64,000 nt of DNA from Calothrix brevissima NIES-22 (lineage in GTDB: Bacteria; Cyanobacteriota; Cyanobacteriia; Cyanobacteriales; Nostocaceae): contig NZ_AP018207.1 in the NCBI RefSeq assembly GCF_002367995.1, positions 6,610,104 through 6,674,103 of the forward strand. The letters run 5' to 3'. The notes under the pieces were generated by a model, which worked only from the letters and a program-made list of their open reading frames with translations, was not told the DNA's origin and made no database searches. A program made the position numbers and the translations under genes. This document shows positions 36,283 through 44,580 of this stretch, piece by piece (within the stretch, counting starts at the first letter, position 1; each line of letters starts with the position of its first letter).

Positions 36283-36309
36283 TACAACCTCCTAACTTTC
36301 TCACCACCC

Positions 36310-37257
36310 TCAACTTTCCCCCTGCAAATTCCCCAGCCAAATTTGAAAATCTTCCACAGAGGAGAAATCTAACAAAGCCTCACTCAAATCTTCTAACTGC
36401 GCTAACTTCAATTCCCGCACTTGCGCCTCAACTTCCGGGGTAACTTCTCCCAACTTCCGCTTAAGCAGACGAATCACAATAGAAACTTCTCCCTCTCGCT
36501 TCCCTTGCTCAATCCCCTGTTCAATCCCCTGCTCAATTCCCTTTTGCATCCAACTGGTGACAATCTGCATAACTTCCTCCCGTGCTTCTGGTTCAATCCT
36601 ACCAAGTTCCTCTTCAAAGGCTTGTTCCTCTGCATCTGTAAGTTTTAAATACGTATCCACAAAACCTGATATTAACTGCATTCTGGCAGGGTCTAACCGC
36701 AGTGTCACCAACAACCGCAAACATTCGGCTTTGACTTTGGGACGGTCAGCAGGTGCAATCTGCATTTTTGCCATTAATGCACTCGCCACTGGGTTAGCTT
36801 GTCCTAAATAATTACGCCAATTGAGTTGATTTAATTGAATAACCCGATAATTAAAGTTTAATACCTCAAATTCGGGAAATTCTACTTTAAATTGAGTTGC
36901 AGCCGCTTGCTTTGGCTGGTCATAAGAAAACACCACAATCGGATAAATTGGCAAATCGTACTTTTCAAATAAACGCGCAAAATAACGAAACATTCGTTTA
37001 CCAAAATCTGCTTGTGCTTTGGCTTGGTTCTCTACATGAATCAAAAAATAAGATGGTTGACCACGGAACTTTACCTGCACCAGTAAATCCGCCTCATAAC
37101 GTTCCCCTGCTGTTACATCTGTAAATACTTCCTTATCCAAAAACACTAATGTATTTGGTTCTAGATAAGCGATGACATCCGGTACAAATAGCTCAAGAAA
37201 CTCTAGAAAAAAAGTTGAAATGAGTTCTTTAAATAAGCGATCATGATCAATCATCAC
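36310..37257 (-). CDS. Rpn/DUF4351-type PD-(D/E)xK nuclease
   Basis: About 315 residues. The N-terminal nuclease-like domain (DHDRLFKELISTFFLEFLEL, YEADLLVQVKF, FLIHVENQ) belongs to the Rpn / transposase-31 group. A tandem GIEQGIEQGIEQGKREGE stretch leads into a C-terminal DUF4351 (VIRLLKRKLGEVTPEV). Such proteins promote recombination in E. coli relatives and are very abundant in cyanobacteria. Starts GTG 37257 and ATG 37254 both overlap the hsdM stop, giving tight coupling. A relic of a second copy's 3' end lies at 35793-35832. Confidence 0.88.
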   Translation of the reverse strand: MMIDHDRLFKELISTFFLEFLELFVPDVIAYLEPNTLVFLDKEVFTDVTAGERYEADLLVQVKFRGQPSYFLIHVENQAKAQADFGKRMFRYFARLFEKYDLPIYPIVVFSYDQPKQAAATQFKVEFPEFEVLNFNYRVIQLNQLNWRNYLGQANPVASALMAKMQIAPADRPKVKAECLRLLVTLRLDPARMQLISGFVDTYLKLTDAEEQAFEEELGRIEPEAREEVMQIVTSWMQKGIEQGIEQGIEQGKREGEVSIVIRLLKRKLGEVTPEVEAQVRELKLAQLEDLSEALLDFSSVEDFQIWLGNLQGES

Positions 37258-38867
37258 TCATAACCCAATTCTTTTAAAAATCCCAACATCTTCGCCTCAG
37301 CTTTATCCCGCTTCGCCAACAATTCCTTTAAAACCTGCACTTCCGCCGCCACATCAATCTGTTCTTCCTCCTCAGCCGTCTGCACATATCGGGCAATATT
37401 GAGATTAAAATCATTCTTCTCAATCTCTGCTAAATCCACCACCCGCGCAAACCGTTCTGCATCCGCAAACGCCAAAAACGCCTTAACCAACCGTTCCACA
37501 TTCGCCTCAGAGAGAGTATTTTGGTTTTTCCCCTCCACCATCTCCTCAGCACCATTGACAAACAGCACCTTACTCCGCCGCTTGGCTTCCTTCTGCTTGT
37601 TAATAATCAACACACAAGCCGGAATCCCTGTGCCATAAAATAAATTTGGTGCTAACCCAATCACCGCCTCAATCAAATCATCTTGCAAAATTCCCTGGCG
37701 GATTTTCGCCTCCGCACCCCCGCGAAACAGAATCCCGTGCGGTAAAACCACACCCAACTTACCAGTTTCATTCAAACTAGCAATCATGTGCTGCACAAAT
37801 GCCAAATCACCATAGGATTTAGGCGGACAACCATAAGTATCCCGGCTAAACTTATCCCCATTTTTCCAAGCTTCATCTCCCCAATTCTTCAAAGAAAACG
37901 GCGGATTTGCCAGCACTCGGTCAAATTTTTTTAAAACACCTTTTCCTTGCTTCTCTTCTCCCCTCTCCTTACCAAGGAGAGGGGTAGGGGGTGAGGTTTC
38001 TAAATGCTTCGGTTCCCGCAAGGTATCCCCCCGCAGAATAAACGCATCATCAATATCATGGAGAAACAAATTCATCTCACAAATTGCCCAAGTGTTGAGG
38101 TTCATTTCCTGACCGTACAACTGCAACGAATTGGGATTTTTCCCCTGACGCTTGAGATAATTCACCGCCTCCAGTAACATACCCCCAGAACCACAAGTAG
38201 GGTCATAAATGCTCATCCCCTCATCTGGTTGTAAGCACATCACAATTAAGCGAGTCACCATCTTGGGAGTGTAAAACTCGCCTCCCTTCTTCCCTGCATC
38301 ATCAGCAAATTGAGAAATCAGATATTCGTAAGCATCCCCCAGAATATCCGCCTCAACATCACAATTCCGCAGACGATGCTTGCTAAAGTGCTGCAACAAT
38401 AACTCTAATGTCGCATCGGGGAAGCGTTCTTTATTGTTAAAGTCCACATCCTGAAATACTCCCCGCAGCCGAGTATTTGCATCTTCAATTGCCCGGAAAG
38501 CTGCGTTAAGATTTTCACCAATATTCGTGGAATGCTTCCTGATGTCATGCCAAAACGCCCCAGGTGGAATGTGAAAGCGGTGTTCTTCTGGGTCAGCCGC
38601 TAATTCCGCATCTTGATAAAGTTTCAGCCGTTCCTCATATTCTTCTTCCCAGACATCACACAACCGCTTGAAGAACAGCAACCCAAAAATGTAGTGTTTG
38701 AAGTCTGCTGAGTCAATCTTTCCGCGCAAAATGTCCGCCGCATCCCACAGATGCTTTTCTAGCTGCTGTTGGGTGATTTTGCCAACATAGGTCAGGGGTA
38801 GCTCAACAGAGGTAGTAATTTCGACCCTAGATATTTTTCGACTCACTCTTAACGATTTCTCCAGCAC
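37254..38867 (-). CDS. hsdM: Type I restriction-modification methylase subunit
   Basis: 537 residues from a GTG at 38867. The N-terminal HsdM domain (QQQLEKHLWDAADILRGKI) is followed by the N6-adenine methyltransferase with SAM motif DPTCGSGGMLLE and catalytic NPPF. It methylates the site chosen by HsdS to protect host DNA. About 15 residues (TSPPTPLLGKERGEE) between the motifs are encoded by an in-frame palindromic repeat (37951-37997). The first 30 residues before the conserved TQQQLEKHLW are unusual, and the true start may be an internal GTG at 38846. It leads the operon hsdM-rpn-138aa-hsdS. Confidence 0.92.
   Translation of the reverse strand: MLEKSLRVSRKISRVEITTSVELPLTYVGKITQQQLEKHLWDAADILRGKIDSADFKHYIFGLLFFKRLCDVWEEEYEERLKLYQDAELAADPEEHRFHIPPGAFWHDIRKHSTNIGENLNAAFRAIEDANTRLRGVFQDVDFNNKERFPDATLELLLQHFSKHRLRNCDVEADILGDAYEYLISQFADDAGKKGGEFYTPKMVTRLIVMCLQPDEGMSIYDPTCGSGGMLLEAVNYLKRQGKNPNSLQLYGQEMNLNTWAICEMNLFLHDIDDAFILRGDTLREPKHLETSPPTPLLGKERGEEKQGKGVLKKFDRVLANPPFSLKNWGDEAWKNGDKFSRDTYGCPPKSYGDLAFVQHMIASLNETGKLGVVLPHGILFRGGAEAKIRQGILQDDLIEAVIGLAPNLFYGTGIPACVLIINKQKEAKRRSKVLFVNGAEEMVEGKNQNTLSEANVERLVKAFLAFADAERFARVVDLAEIEKNDFNLNIARYVQTAEEEEQIDVAAEVQVLKELLAKRDKAEAKMLGFLKELGYE
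37951..37997. repeat. Palindromic repeat inside hsdM
   Basis: Stem CCCTCTCCTT / AAGGAGAGGG with loop ACC, followed by GGGGGTGAGG. Orientation is opposite to the hsdR copy, so it is read in another phase and encodes TSPPTPLLGKERGEE. It falls just before the catalytic NPPF motif, evidently in a tolerant loop. Confidence 0.85.
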
Positions 38868-39166
38868 TTCAGACCCGTAAACTTACCTCAGAGGCAATAA
38901 TCATTTATATCGTATTTAAACTGCCTTAGTAGCAGTGATTATGTTTAAAAACCAACGTAAACCAAAAAATCATTTAGGTAAGCGTAAACTATTTTACATA
39001 TACTAGGATTCTTCCATACTAAACCTTTAGTAGTACAATTGTTCTTGTAAGGATTTTGTGAACTATAGTGCGTAATCTAAATCTCCAATACAAACAACTT
39101 GTACAGTTGTAAAGAGAGATATTGAGTGTTTAAGAGTTTGAGATACCTGTCCAGATTAAATGCCTT
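38868..39166. other. Divergent spacer, promoter region of hsdM
   Basis: AT-rich spacer between the hsdM start and the truncated ATPase gene. No confident operator or terminator seen. Confidence 0.4.
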
Positions 39167-39325
39167 ATGTCAACAGCACGCCATGTTATTGCGCTCTTAA
39201 AGAGCTATCTGGAAGGTGAGGAGCAGCAATTTTTCTCAATTGCGCTTCAGATGGCTGCACATGAGGCACGGCAAGGACACACCAAAGTTGCTCAAGAAAT
39301 TCAAAATCTCATTGATAAAGCTAGG
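39167..39325 (+). pseudogene. 5' fragment of an AAA-family ATPase gene
   Basis: MSTARHVIALLKSYLEGEEQ and AAHEARQGHTKVAQEIQNLI match the N-terminus of AAA ATPases that in accessory regions pair with subtilisin-like proteases or transposon genes. The frame breaks off at about codon 53, where it runs into tnpB-end DNA. The Walker motifs and the rest of the gene are missing, so the fragment cannot be functional. Confidence 0.65.
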
Positions 39326-39487
39326 ACTCCGTACCGTGGGGCACACGGGAACGTTAAACGCCTCTGGAGACATCGACCTCTGCTTGGGTGGAGAAATCCC
39401 CCCAAGTAAGTCGAGTCGCAGAAAGAGGAAACTTAATCCGGCAACGGATTAGAATCCCCGCCCTTTAGGGCTGGGGTAAATGTCAAA
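39323..39487 (+). mobile_element. IS200/IS605-family tnpB 3' end and right-end hairpin (relic)
   Basis: A frame ending at 39452 reads RTVGHTGTLNASGDIDLCLG then GGEIPPSKSSRRKRK, the characteristic C-terminus of cyanobacterial TnpB proteins of the IS1341/IS605 group. It is followed by the GC-rich right-end hairpin CCCCGCCCTTTAGGGC...GGGG at 39456-39476. In this group the right end overlaps the guide (omega) RNA. No left end, tnpA or RuvC-like core is present, so this is a remnant that truncated the ATPase gene. Confidence 0.75.
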
Positions 39488-39525
39488 GGAAGCTGTACCG
39501 GAGATAGAGACTAGAGGCTAGGGGG

Positions 39526-39852
39526 TTACAACTCCTCGAATAATTCGCCAAATAATTCTCGTACTTTTTCTTTAGCAGTTTCTAGAGTCACTTTGCCTAA
39601 ATCAGTGGCTTGGTAAAGTCGTCGGTTTTGTCGCCCTACTCGCTCCTCAACAGAATACAGGTATCCCTTGCGTTCCATATCGTGTAACATCGGGTAGAGT
39701 GTTCCTGCACTAAGTTTGTAACCGTGACGCGCCAGTTCTTCAATAATACCTAGACCAAAAATTGGCTCCTTTACTGCATGATGTAGAATATGCAGCCGAA
39801 TCAAACTTGAATAGAACTCTCTACCATCCATCACCCAAGGCTTTGGCAACAA
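39526..39852 (-). CDS. PadR-family transcriptional regulator
   Basis: The 108-residue winged-helix protein has LHILHHAVKEPIFGLGIIEEL, SAGTLYPMLHDMERKGYL and RRLYQATDLGK, the PadR signature. The C-terminal helix is short, so dimers of the small PadR subfamily (PadR-s2) are likely. These repress efflux or stress genes, but no target is adjacent. Signal unknown. Confidence 0.9.
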   Translation of the reverse strand: MLPKPWVMDGREFYSSLIRLHILHHAVKEPIFGLGIIEELARHGYKLSAGTLYPMLHDMERKGYLYSVEERVGRQNRRLYQATDLGKVTLETAKEKVRELFGELFEEL

Positions 39853-40185
39853 TAAGTTAAGATTTTATTTTCCCCTATATTGAGAGACATTCAAGAAAGT
39901 TGGTAAATGGGCATTGGGCATAGGTTGGAGAAGATTTAACTTTTGTCAAATTGCTACGTGGGGCAAGCTATTTGGTAGTTTGGTTAATAACCCTCTTCTA
40001 AGAAACCAGATTTTCTGAGGGCTGAGGGGACTTCCAGAGAATAACTTACCCAATTTATTTAATGAGATTTTTCTTTATTCCCTATGCCCCATGACGCCAC
40101 TTGCTTCAAGCCGGGAGACCCGTCCAACGCAGTGGCTCCCCCATGCCCCATGCCCTTGTACAATTGATCCTGATACATCAATGCT
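39853..40185. other. Spacer between PadR and DUF72 genes
   Basis: Contains CCCATGC heptamer tracts at about 40080-40157, split by an inserted stretch (ACTTGCTTCAAGCCGGGAGA and what follows to the next heptamers). No gene. Confidence 0.5.
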
Positions 40186-41055
40186 TTGGGCGTAAAGCTG
40201 GTGAATTTTTTTATTGGTTGTGCAGTTTGGGCTTATAAAGGATGGGTGGGGGAACTTTACCCCCAAGGTACTCGCACAGCTGAGTTTCTTTCTCTTTACA
40301 GTCGGCGGTTTACTACTGTTGAGGGTAACACCACTTTTTACGCTATCCCTAATCAAGAAACTGTCACTCGTTGGCGTACAGAAACGCCCGCAGGTTTTGA
40401 ATTTTGTTTGAAATTACCGCGAATTATTACCCATGAGGGTTTATTGCAACCTCAAATTCCGGCGGCTTTAAAATTTCTTGAGGGAATGCAAGTTTTAGGT
40501 GGGCGTTTAGGGCCGATATTTGCCCAATTACCACCAAGTTATGCACCTACATTGATGACAGATTTGGTGAGTTTTTTAGAAGCTTGGCCGCACAGTGTAG
40601 CACCTCTGGCTTTAGAAGTTCGCCATCCTGACTGGTTTACAGAACCCCACGCGAGTAATTTGACAGCTTTGTTAGAAAAGTTAAAAGTGGGGAGAGTGTT
40701 GTTAGATTCACGCCCTATCTATACAGGAGATGACGATCCACAGTTGCAATCGGAGCGCCGCAAACCGAAATTACCTGTACAATTTAGCGTGACTGCGCCT
40801 TTTAGCCTGATTCGGTTTATTTCCCATCCGAATTTAGCTGTGAATCAACCTTTTATGGAAGAGTGGGTGACGCAGATTCAGCAATGGTTACAGGCGGGAG
40901 TGCGAATTTACTTCTTTGTTCATTGTCCGATAGAAGAGCGATCGCCTAACACCGCCCGTCATTTTCAAAATTTACTAGAACAGCATGGTGTCGCAGTTCC
41001 GCCTCTACCTTGGAATCACTTGGAACAACCGCCAAACCAGTTAAGTTTATGGTGA
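40186..41055 (+). CDS. DUF72 protein
   Basis: The 289-residue TIM-barrel-like DUF72 protein (YecE-like) has FFIGCAVWAYKGWVGELYP, TTVEGNTTFYAIPNQETVTRW, FCLKLPRIITHEG, LALEVRHPDWF and a terminal YFFVHCPIEERSPNTA. Its function is unknown. The start is TTG at 40186 or GTG at 40201, since the ATG nearby (40181) is out of frame. No Shine-Dalgarno sequence is visible at either. Confidence 0.88.
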   Translation: MGVKLVNFFIGCAVWAYKGWVGELYPQGTRTAEFLSLYSRRFTTVEGNTTFYAIPNQETVTRWRTETPAGFEFCLKLPRIITHEGLLQPQIPAALKFLEGMQVLGGRLGPIFAQLPPSYAPTLMTDLVSFLEAWPHSVAPLALEVRHPDWFTEPHASNLTALLEKLKVGRVLLDSRPIYTGDDDPQLQSERRKPKLPVQFSVTAPFSLIRFISHPNLAVNQPFMEEWVTQIQQWLQAGVRIYFFVHCPIEERSPNTARHFQNLLEQHGVAVPPLPWNHLEQPPNQLSLW

Positions 41056-41502
41056 TTTTTCAGATTTAATATTAATTTTTTTTATGCAATCTATCGAGAT
41101 GCGCAAAATAAATTACCAATTCCCCAAGCTAATTAAGAAATTGCGATGAGATATTATACCAATATTTGACAAGAAAGTAACAAATTTAAATCAATTAACC
41201 TATATTAAATCAGCTTTTCAGAGTTATTAATTAATATTAAGGAATTCAATTCAGGATTTTTTGACTTTTGCAATATATCTCATGGTTGCTTATTTTCAAT
41301 AAGATGGATAATGGTAGTTATACATTTTTGTGTTCCAACACTATTCTTTCTATTTTTTCCAAAAAGAGGGGTGATAACCCCCTTTGCAAAAGGATGACAT
41401 AGTTATATGCATCCTAACATTAACTGACAGAAAAATATCATCTGTTAGTATAGAAAGAATGCCAGAAAAACTCAGGGAGCAGTTACACCAAAGGAGGTTG
41501 AG
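41056..41502. other. Gene-free spacer before a strong ribosome binding site
   Basis: Only one hairpin is seen (GGGGT...ACCCC near 41369-41383). At its end, AAAGGAGGT lies 7 bases before the ATG of the next gene, a stronger Shine-Dalgarno than most genes in this window have. Confidence 0.6.
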
Positions 41503-41964
41503 ATGAGTCGTCTTCTTTATGAAAACTCAGTGTCATATAAAGGATATCTCATCATTCCATTCGTTTTTGGTAAAGCCGATAATTACGAAATCTATTCCTA
41601 TAAATTATTGGCAGAAATTGGAGATAAGAGCCAATTTCACAAAGCAGAGAATCCAGCAGGAATTTACGGCAGTAGCATCAGTAATATTATTGAGACTGCC
41701 AAGGAGCATATTAACAAACATGCAGATTTCATCAATTGCGGGGATAGCTTTAAATCTCGCTATCTTTACCGCTACAATTTGATAATTATCTCTCAACAGG
41801 AGGGTAAATATTTTTACGATCATTACCCACCAGAGTTGCTGAATAATATTGCAGCACCAAAATTATTCAAATCCGAATTTGAATGCATCAATTGGATTAA
41901 ACAAGGTCTAGAAGGTCAATATAAAGGAGTTGACCGCCAGTATATTAGACCAAGAGTAAATTAA
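41503..41964 (+). CDS. Unrecognised 153-aa soluble protein
   Basis: Begins MSRLLYENSVSYKGYLIIPF, is rich in Tyr and Lys, has no signal peptide or membrane segment, and includes YGSSISNIIETAKEHINKHA and a C-terminal FECINWIKQGLEGQ. I do not recognise a family. It looks like small cyanobacterial hypothetical proteins with a beta-rich start and helical end. A consensus AAAGGAGGT ribosome binding site suggests high translation. Stands alone, followed by an STRR tract. Confidence 0.75.
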   Translation: MSRLLYENSVSYKGYLIIPFVFGKADNYEIYSYKLLAEIGDKSQFHKAENPAGIYGSSISNIIETAKEHINKHADFINCGDSFKSRYLYRYNLIIISQQEGKYFYDHYPPELLNNIAAPKLFKSEFECINWIKQGLEGQYKGVDRQYIRPRVN

Positions 41965-41991
41965 CAATACTCTTTAGGAAAATTCTATTGG

Positions 41992-42042
41992 CTGTTGACT
42001 GTTGACTGTTGACTGTTGACGGTTGACGGTTAACGGTTGACA
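41992..42042. repeat. Heptamer STRR (TGTTGAC)
   Basis: Seven or so TGTTGAC / GGTTGAC units in the spacer between convergent genes. Confidence 0.8.
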
Positions 42043-42059
42043 GCCAAAATTGGTATTTT

Positions 42060-43181
42060 TCAGAACTGAGGGTTATACAGGGATAAGGCATTTTCGCGTA
42101 AAATTGCTGTAGCGATCGCAAAAGCTTCATCCCCTGTTAAATCCCCATCTTGAATTGCTTGTTCTAGCACTTCTTTTAATAACTGACGCCCCCATTTAGC
42201 CCCTAAATAATATAATTCGGGAATTGAATGTGCATCGGAGGAATACATTAATTTAGTAGTTGGCGTTAATTCCAGTAATTGCCCAATAGCTGCTCGCATT
42301 CCCGATACACTTAAAGATGGTATTGCCAAACCAAAATCTAAATAAACTTGGGGATAGACAGCAGCTAAATATCCAGCTTCTTGCATGTAAGGATAAGAAG
42401 CGTGTAGTAATACCAATGGTGCATGACGATACTGGGGTTGTTCTAAAAGCGATCGCAAATTGAGAGGATTAGCTAAACGTAAATCTAAATCAGGATCGCC
42501 AAAGCCTGTATGTAACTGTACTGGTAAGCGATATTTCGCCGCAATTAATAAAGCTTGTTGTAACAAAAAATCAATCAGAGGTTTATCAACTAAGCGTAGT
42601 GGTTGATTATTTAACTGTTGTTTAATTTCGTCAAAGCGAGATGCAGCCAGTTCAAAAGTTACAGGTTGCACATTCAAGCCAGTACGATAACAAACAATAC
42701 TCTTAAAGCCAATAACCCCCGATGGTGGGGGATCGATTTCGCTGTGAAATCTAGCCAAGAAAGAAGCAAAATCTTCGCTTTCGGGAATTAATTGTTCTGC
42801 TAGCACCTCCAACCGCAAAATTCTGCGGACAGGAATTAATTTTTCGTGCCAGGATATCGGTAAAATACTTTCAGTTTCTAAACCATCATCGAGATAAATC
42901 GCTTCTAAATTTGCCGCTTGAAAATAAAGCTGGGTAAGCTTTTCTAAGCCTAAACTATCTCGTCGCGCGGCGATCGCACTTTCTGTAGCATCACATTCCA
43001 ATAAAGCCGCAATTTCCCTCAGACTGCGCCGATAAAATAAAGTATGACGCGCATGATGATTAACTATTTCCTCGTCATATCCTTCTGTAAAAGCAGCTGC
43101 AAAAGGATAACGCGCCGCTACCTCCGGGCGTAACACATTGTGGGCGTGTTGATCGATTAAGGGAATGTCAGCCAAATTCAT
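42060..43181 (-). CDS. Amidohydrolase-family protein (FluG-like N-domain)
   Basis: 373 residues with metal-binding DQHAHN near the start, VQLHTGFGDPDL, LVLLHASYPYMQEAGYLA, VYLDFGLAIPS and MYSSDAHSIPELYYLGA. These are the His and Asp clusters of a metal-dependent TIM-barrel hydrolase of the amidohydrolase_2 group, resembling the N-terminal part of FluG and glutamine-synthetase-linked hydrolases. The substrate is unknown. Not coupled to neighbours. Confidence 0.85.
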   Translation of the reverse strand: MNLADIPLIDQHAHNVLRPEVAARYPFAAAFTEGYDEEIVNHHARHTLFYRRSLREIAALLECDATESAIAARRDSLGLEKLTQLYFQAANLEAIYLDDGLETESILPISWHEKLIPVRRILRLEVLAEQLIPESEDFASFLARFHSEIDPPPSGVIGFKSIVCYRTGLNVQPVTFELAASRFDEIKQQLNNQPLRLVDKPLIDFLLQQALLIAAKYRLPVQLHTGFGDPDLDLRLANPLNLRSLLEQPQYRHAPLVLLHASYPYMQEAGYLAAVYPQVYLDFGLAIPSLSVSGMRAAIGQLLELTPTTKLMYSSDAHSIPELYYLGAKWGRQLLKEVLEQAIQDGDLTGDEAFAIATAILRENALSLYNPQF

Positions 43182-43188
43182 ACTAATT

Positions 43189-43291
43189 TGTCAGTTGTCA
43201 GTTGTCAGTTGTCAGTTGTCATTAGTAAGGCTTTCAAGTCTAATAATCCCATGCCCCATGCCCAATGCCCAATGCCCCATGCCCCATGCCC
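43189..43291. repeat. STRR tracts (TCAGTTG; CCCATGC)
   Basis: TTGTCAG heptamers (43189-43221) lie upstream of the amidohydrolase, and CCCATGC / CCCAATG heptamers (about 43250-43291) end at the stop codon of the L,D-transpeptidase gene. Confidence 0.8.
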
Positions 43292-43292
43292 A

Positions 43293-43805
43293 TTACTTAT
43301 GAATAAATACTGCTGTGCCTACTGATGCCCAATCAAATAACCATTTTGCATGATTTGGGGCAACATTGATGCAACCGTGACTGACGGGAGTACCAAATCT
43401 GCGATGCCAATAAGCACCGTGAATTCCGTAATTACCCTGGTAAAACATGGCATAGGGAACGTTAGGTACATCGTAGTCTCTACCACGCATTCTGGTAGAT
43501 TTCAGTTTGGTTTGAATTTTAAACGTACCTACGCGGGTAGGAGTAGATTGTTTACCTGTGGAAATAATAATTGCATAAACAGGCGTTTTACCTTCCCAAG
43601 CAATTAGCTTTTGTTTTGTCAAATCTATTTGAATCCAACGTTTCTCAGATTTTTTTAGTGTCTCGATGCTTTGGGTAGTGGTATTATCTTTTGCTTTGGC
43701 GGAAACTCCGCACAGTCCTACATCTGCTACGCCTAGAGTGAGTGATATACTGGCAAGCATTATACTTAGACGGCGCATCCATTGATGATTAATTAAGCTT
43801 TTCAT
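43293..43805 (-). CDS. L,D-transpeptidase (YkuD/ErfK family)
   Basis: The 170-residue exported protein has an N-terminal signal (MKSLINHQWMRRLSIMLASI, then a hydrophobic stretch) and a YkuD domain with WIQIDLTKQKLIAW, IHGAYWHRRFGTP and the catalytic SHGCINV. It forms 3-3 cross-links in peptidoglycan or attaches proteins to it. It lies 23 bases after the aldolase gene on the same strand and could share its transcript, though a functional link is not obvious. Confidence 0.9.
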   Translation of the reverse strand: MKSLINHQWMRRLSIMLASISLTLGVADVGLCGVSAKAKDNTTTQSIETLKKSEKRWIQIDLTKQKLIAWEGKTPVYAIIISTGKQSTPTRVGTFKIQTKLKSTRMRGRDYDVPNVPYAMFYQGNYGIHGAYWHRRFGTPVSHGCINVAPNHAKWLFDWASVGTAVFIHK

Positions 43806-43828
43806 CGTAAATACACTTAAGAGAAAGC

Positions 43829-44491
43829 TTAGGATAAAGTTTCGGTTTTTACCCTAAAGTATTCTAACTGTTGTATCAATCTTTGCACTTTTTCGCCAAT
43901 CGCCAGCCAATTACCCTGGGTAACTAAATGCTTGGGAAATAATTGACTACTTAAACCGATCGCGATCGCACCTGCTTGTAAAAATTCTGGGGCATTATCG
44001 ATATTAACTCCTCCCGTGGGGATTAAAGGAATTTCGCCTAATGGCCCTTGGAGGCTTTTGATATAATTAGCGCCGCCCATTGCTTCCACGGGAAAGACTT
44101 TCACACAGCTAGCGCCATAATTCCAGGCGGTAACAATTTCTGTAGGCGACAGCGCACCGGGAATAATCGGTACATCTTGCGCCACTGCGGCTTTAATCAT
44201 TGCTAAATCTACATGGGGTGTAAAGAGAAATTGCGCCCCAGAAGCGATCGCATCTTCTAGCTGAGTGACGTTAAATAAAGTCCCCGTACCAATTGTACAA
44301 TGTGGTAATTCTTGACGCAGTTGGCTAATTAATTGCCCAGCGCGATCGCTATTCCAGGTAATCTCAATCAGCTGCATTCCCCCAGCTGCGACAGTCAAAG
44401 CCATTTGCTTTGCCAATTCTAACTTTGACGCCCGGATAACTGCGATCGCCCGGTGTTGTTGCAATTGTGATAACCAAACTAGATTAGACAT
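43829..44491 (-). CDS. eda: KDPG/KHG aldolase family (Eda-like)
   Basis: The 220-residue class I aldolase has the Schiff-base Lys in SCVKVFPVEAMGG, the Glu in IEITWNSD, GTGTLFN and PTGGVN. The position of the phosphate-contacting Arg of E. coli Eda (LRT) is Asn here (WNS), so substrate preference may differ. The family also decarboxylates oxaloacetate and cleaves hydroxy-oxoglutarate. No edd or glucose-6-phosphate dehydrogenase gene is nearby, so Entner-Doudoroff function is only inferred. Confidence 0.9.
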   Translation of the reverse strand: MSNLVWLSQLQQHRAIAVIRASKLELAKQMALTVAAGGMQLIEITWNSDRAGQLISQLRQELPHCTIGTGTLFNVTQLEDAIASGAQFLFTPHVDLAMIKAAVAQDVPIIPGALSPTEIVTAWNYGASCVKVFPVEAMGGANYIKSLQGPLGEIPLIPTGGVNIDNAPEFLQAGAIAIGLSSQLFPKHLVTQGNWLAIGEKVQRLIQQLEYFRVKTETLS

Positions 44492-44493
44492 TA

Positions 44494-44535
44494 CAATTCA
44501 AAATTCAAAATTCAAAATTCAAAATTCAAAATTAA
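44494..44535. repeat. AATTCAA tandem heptamer
   Basis: Five to six units of ATTCAAA just upstream of the aldolase gene start. Confidence 0.8.
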
Positions 44536-44580
44536 CAAAGCTAGATATGGGACTTACAAAAAATAAATTACCAAAATTCC

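Noticed and set aside
36421-36811. Forward-strand open frames across the Rpn gene
   Set aside because: Shadows of the reverse-strand gene; no start context and repeated low-complexity peptides.
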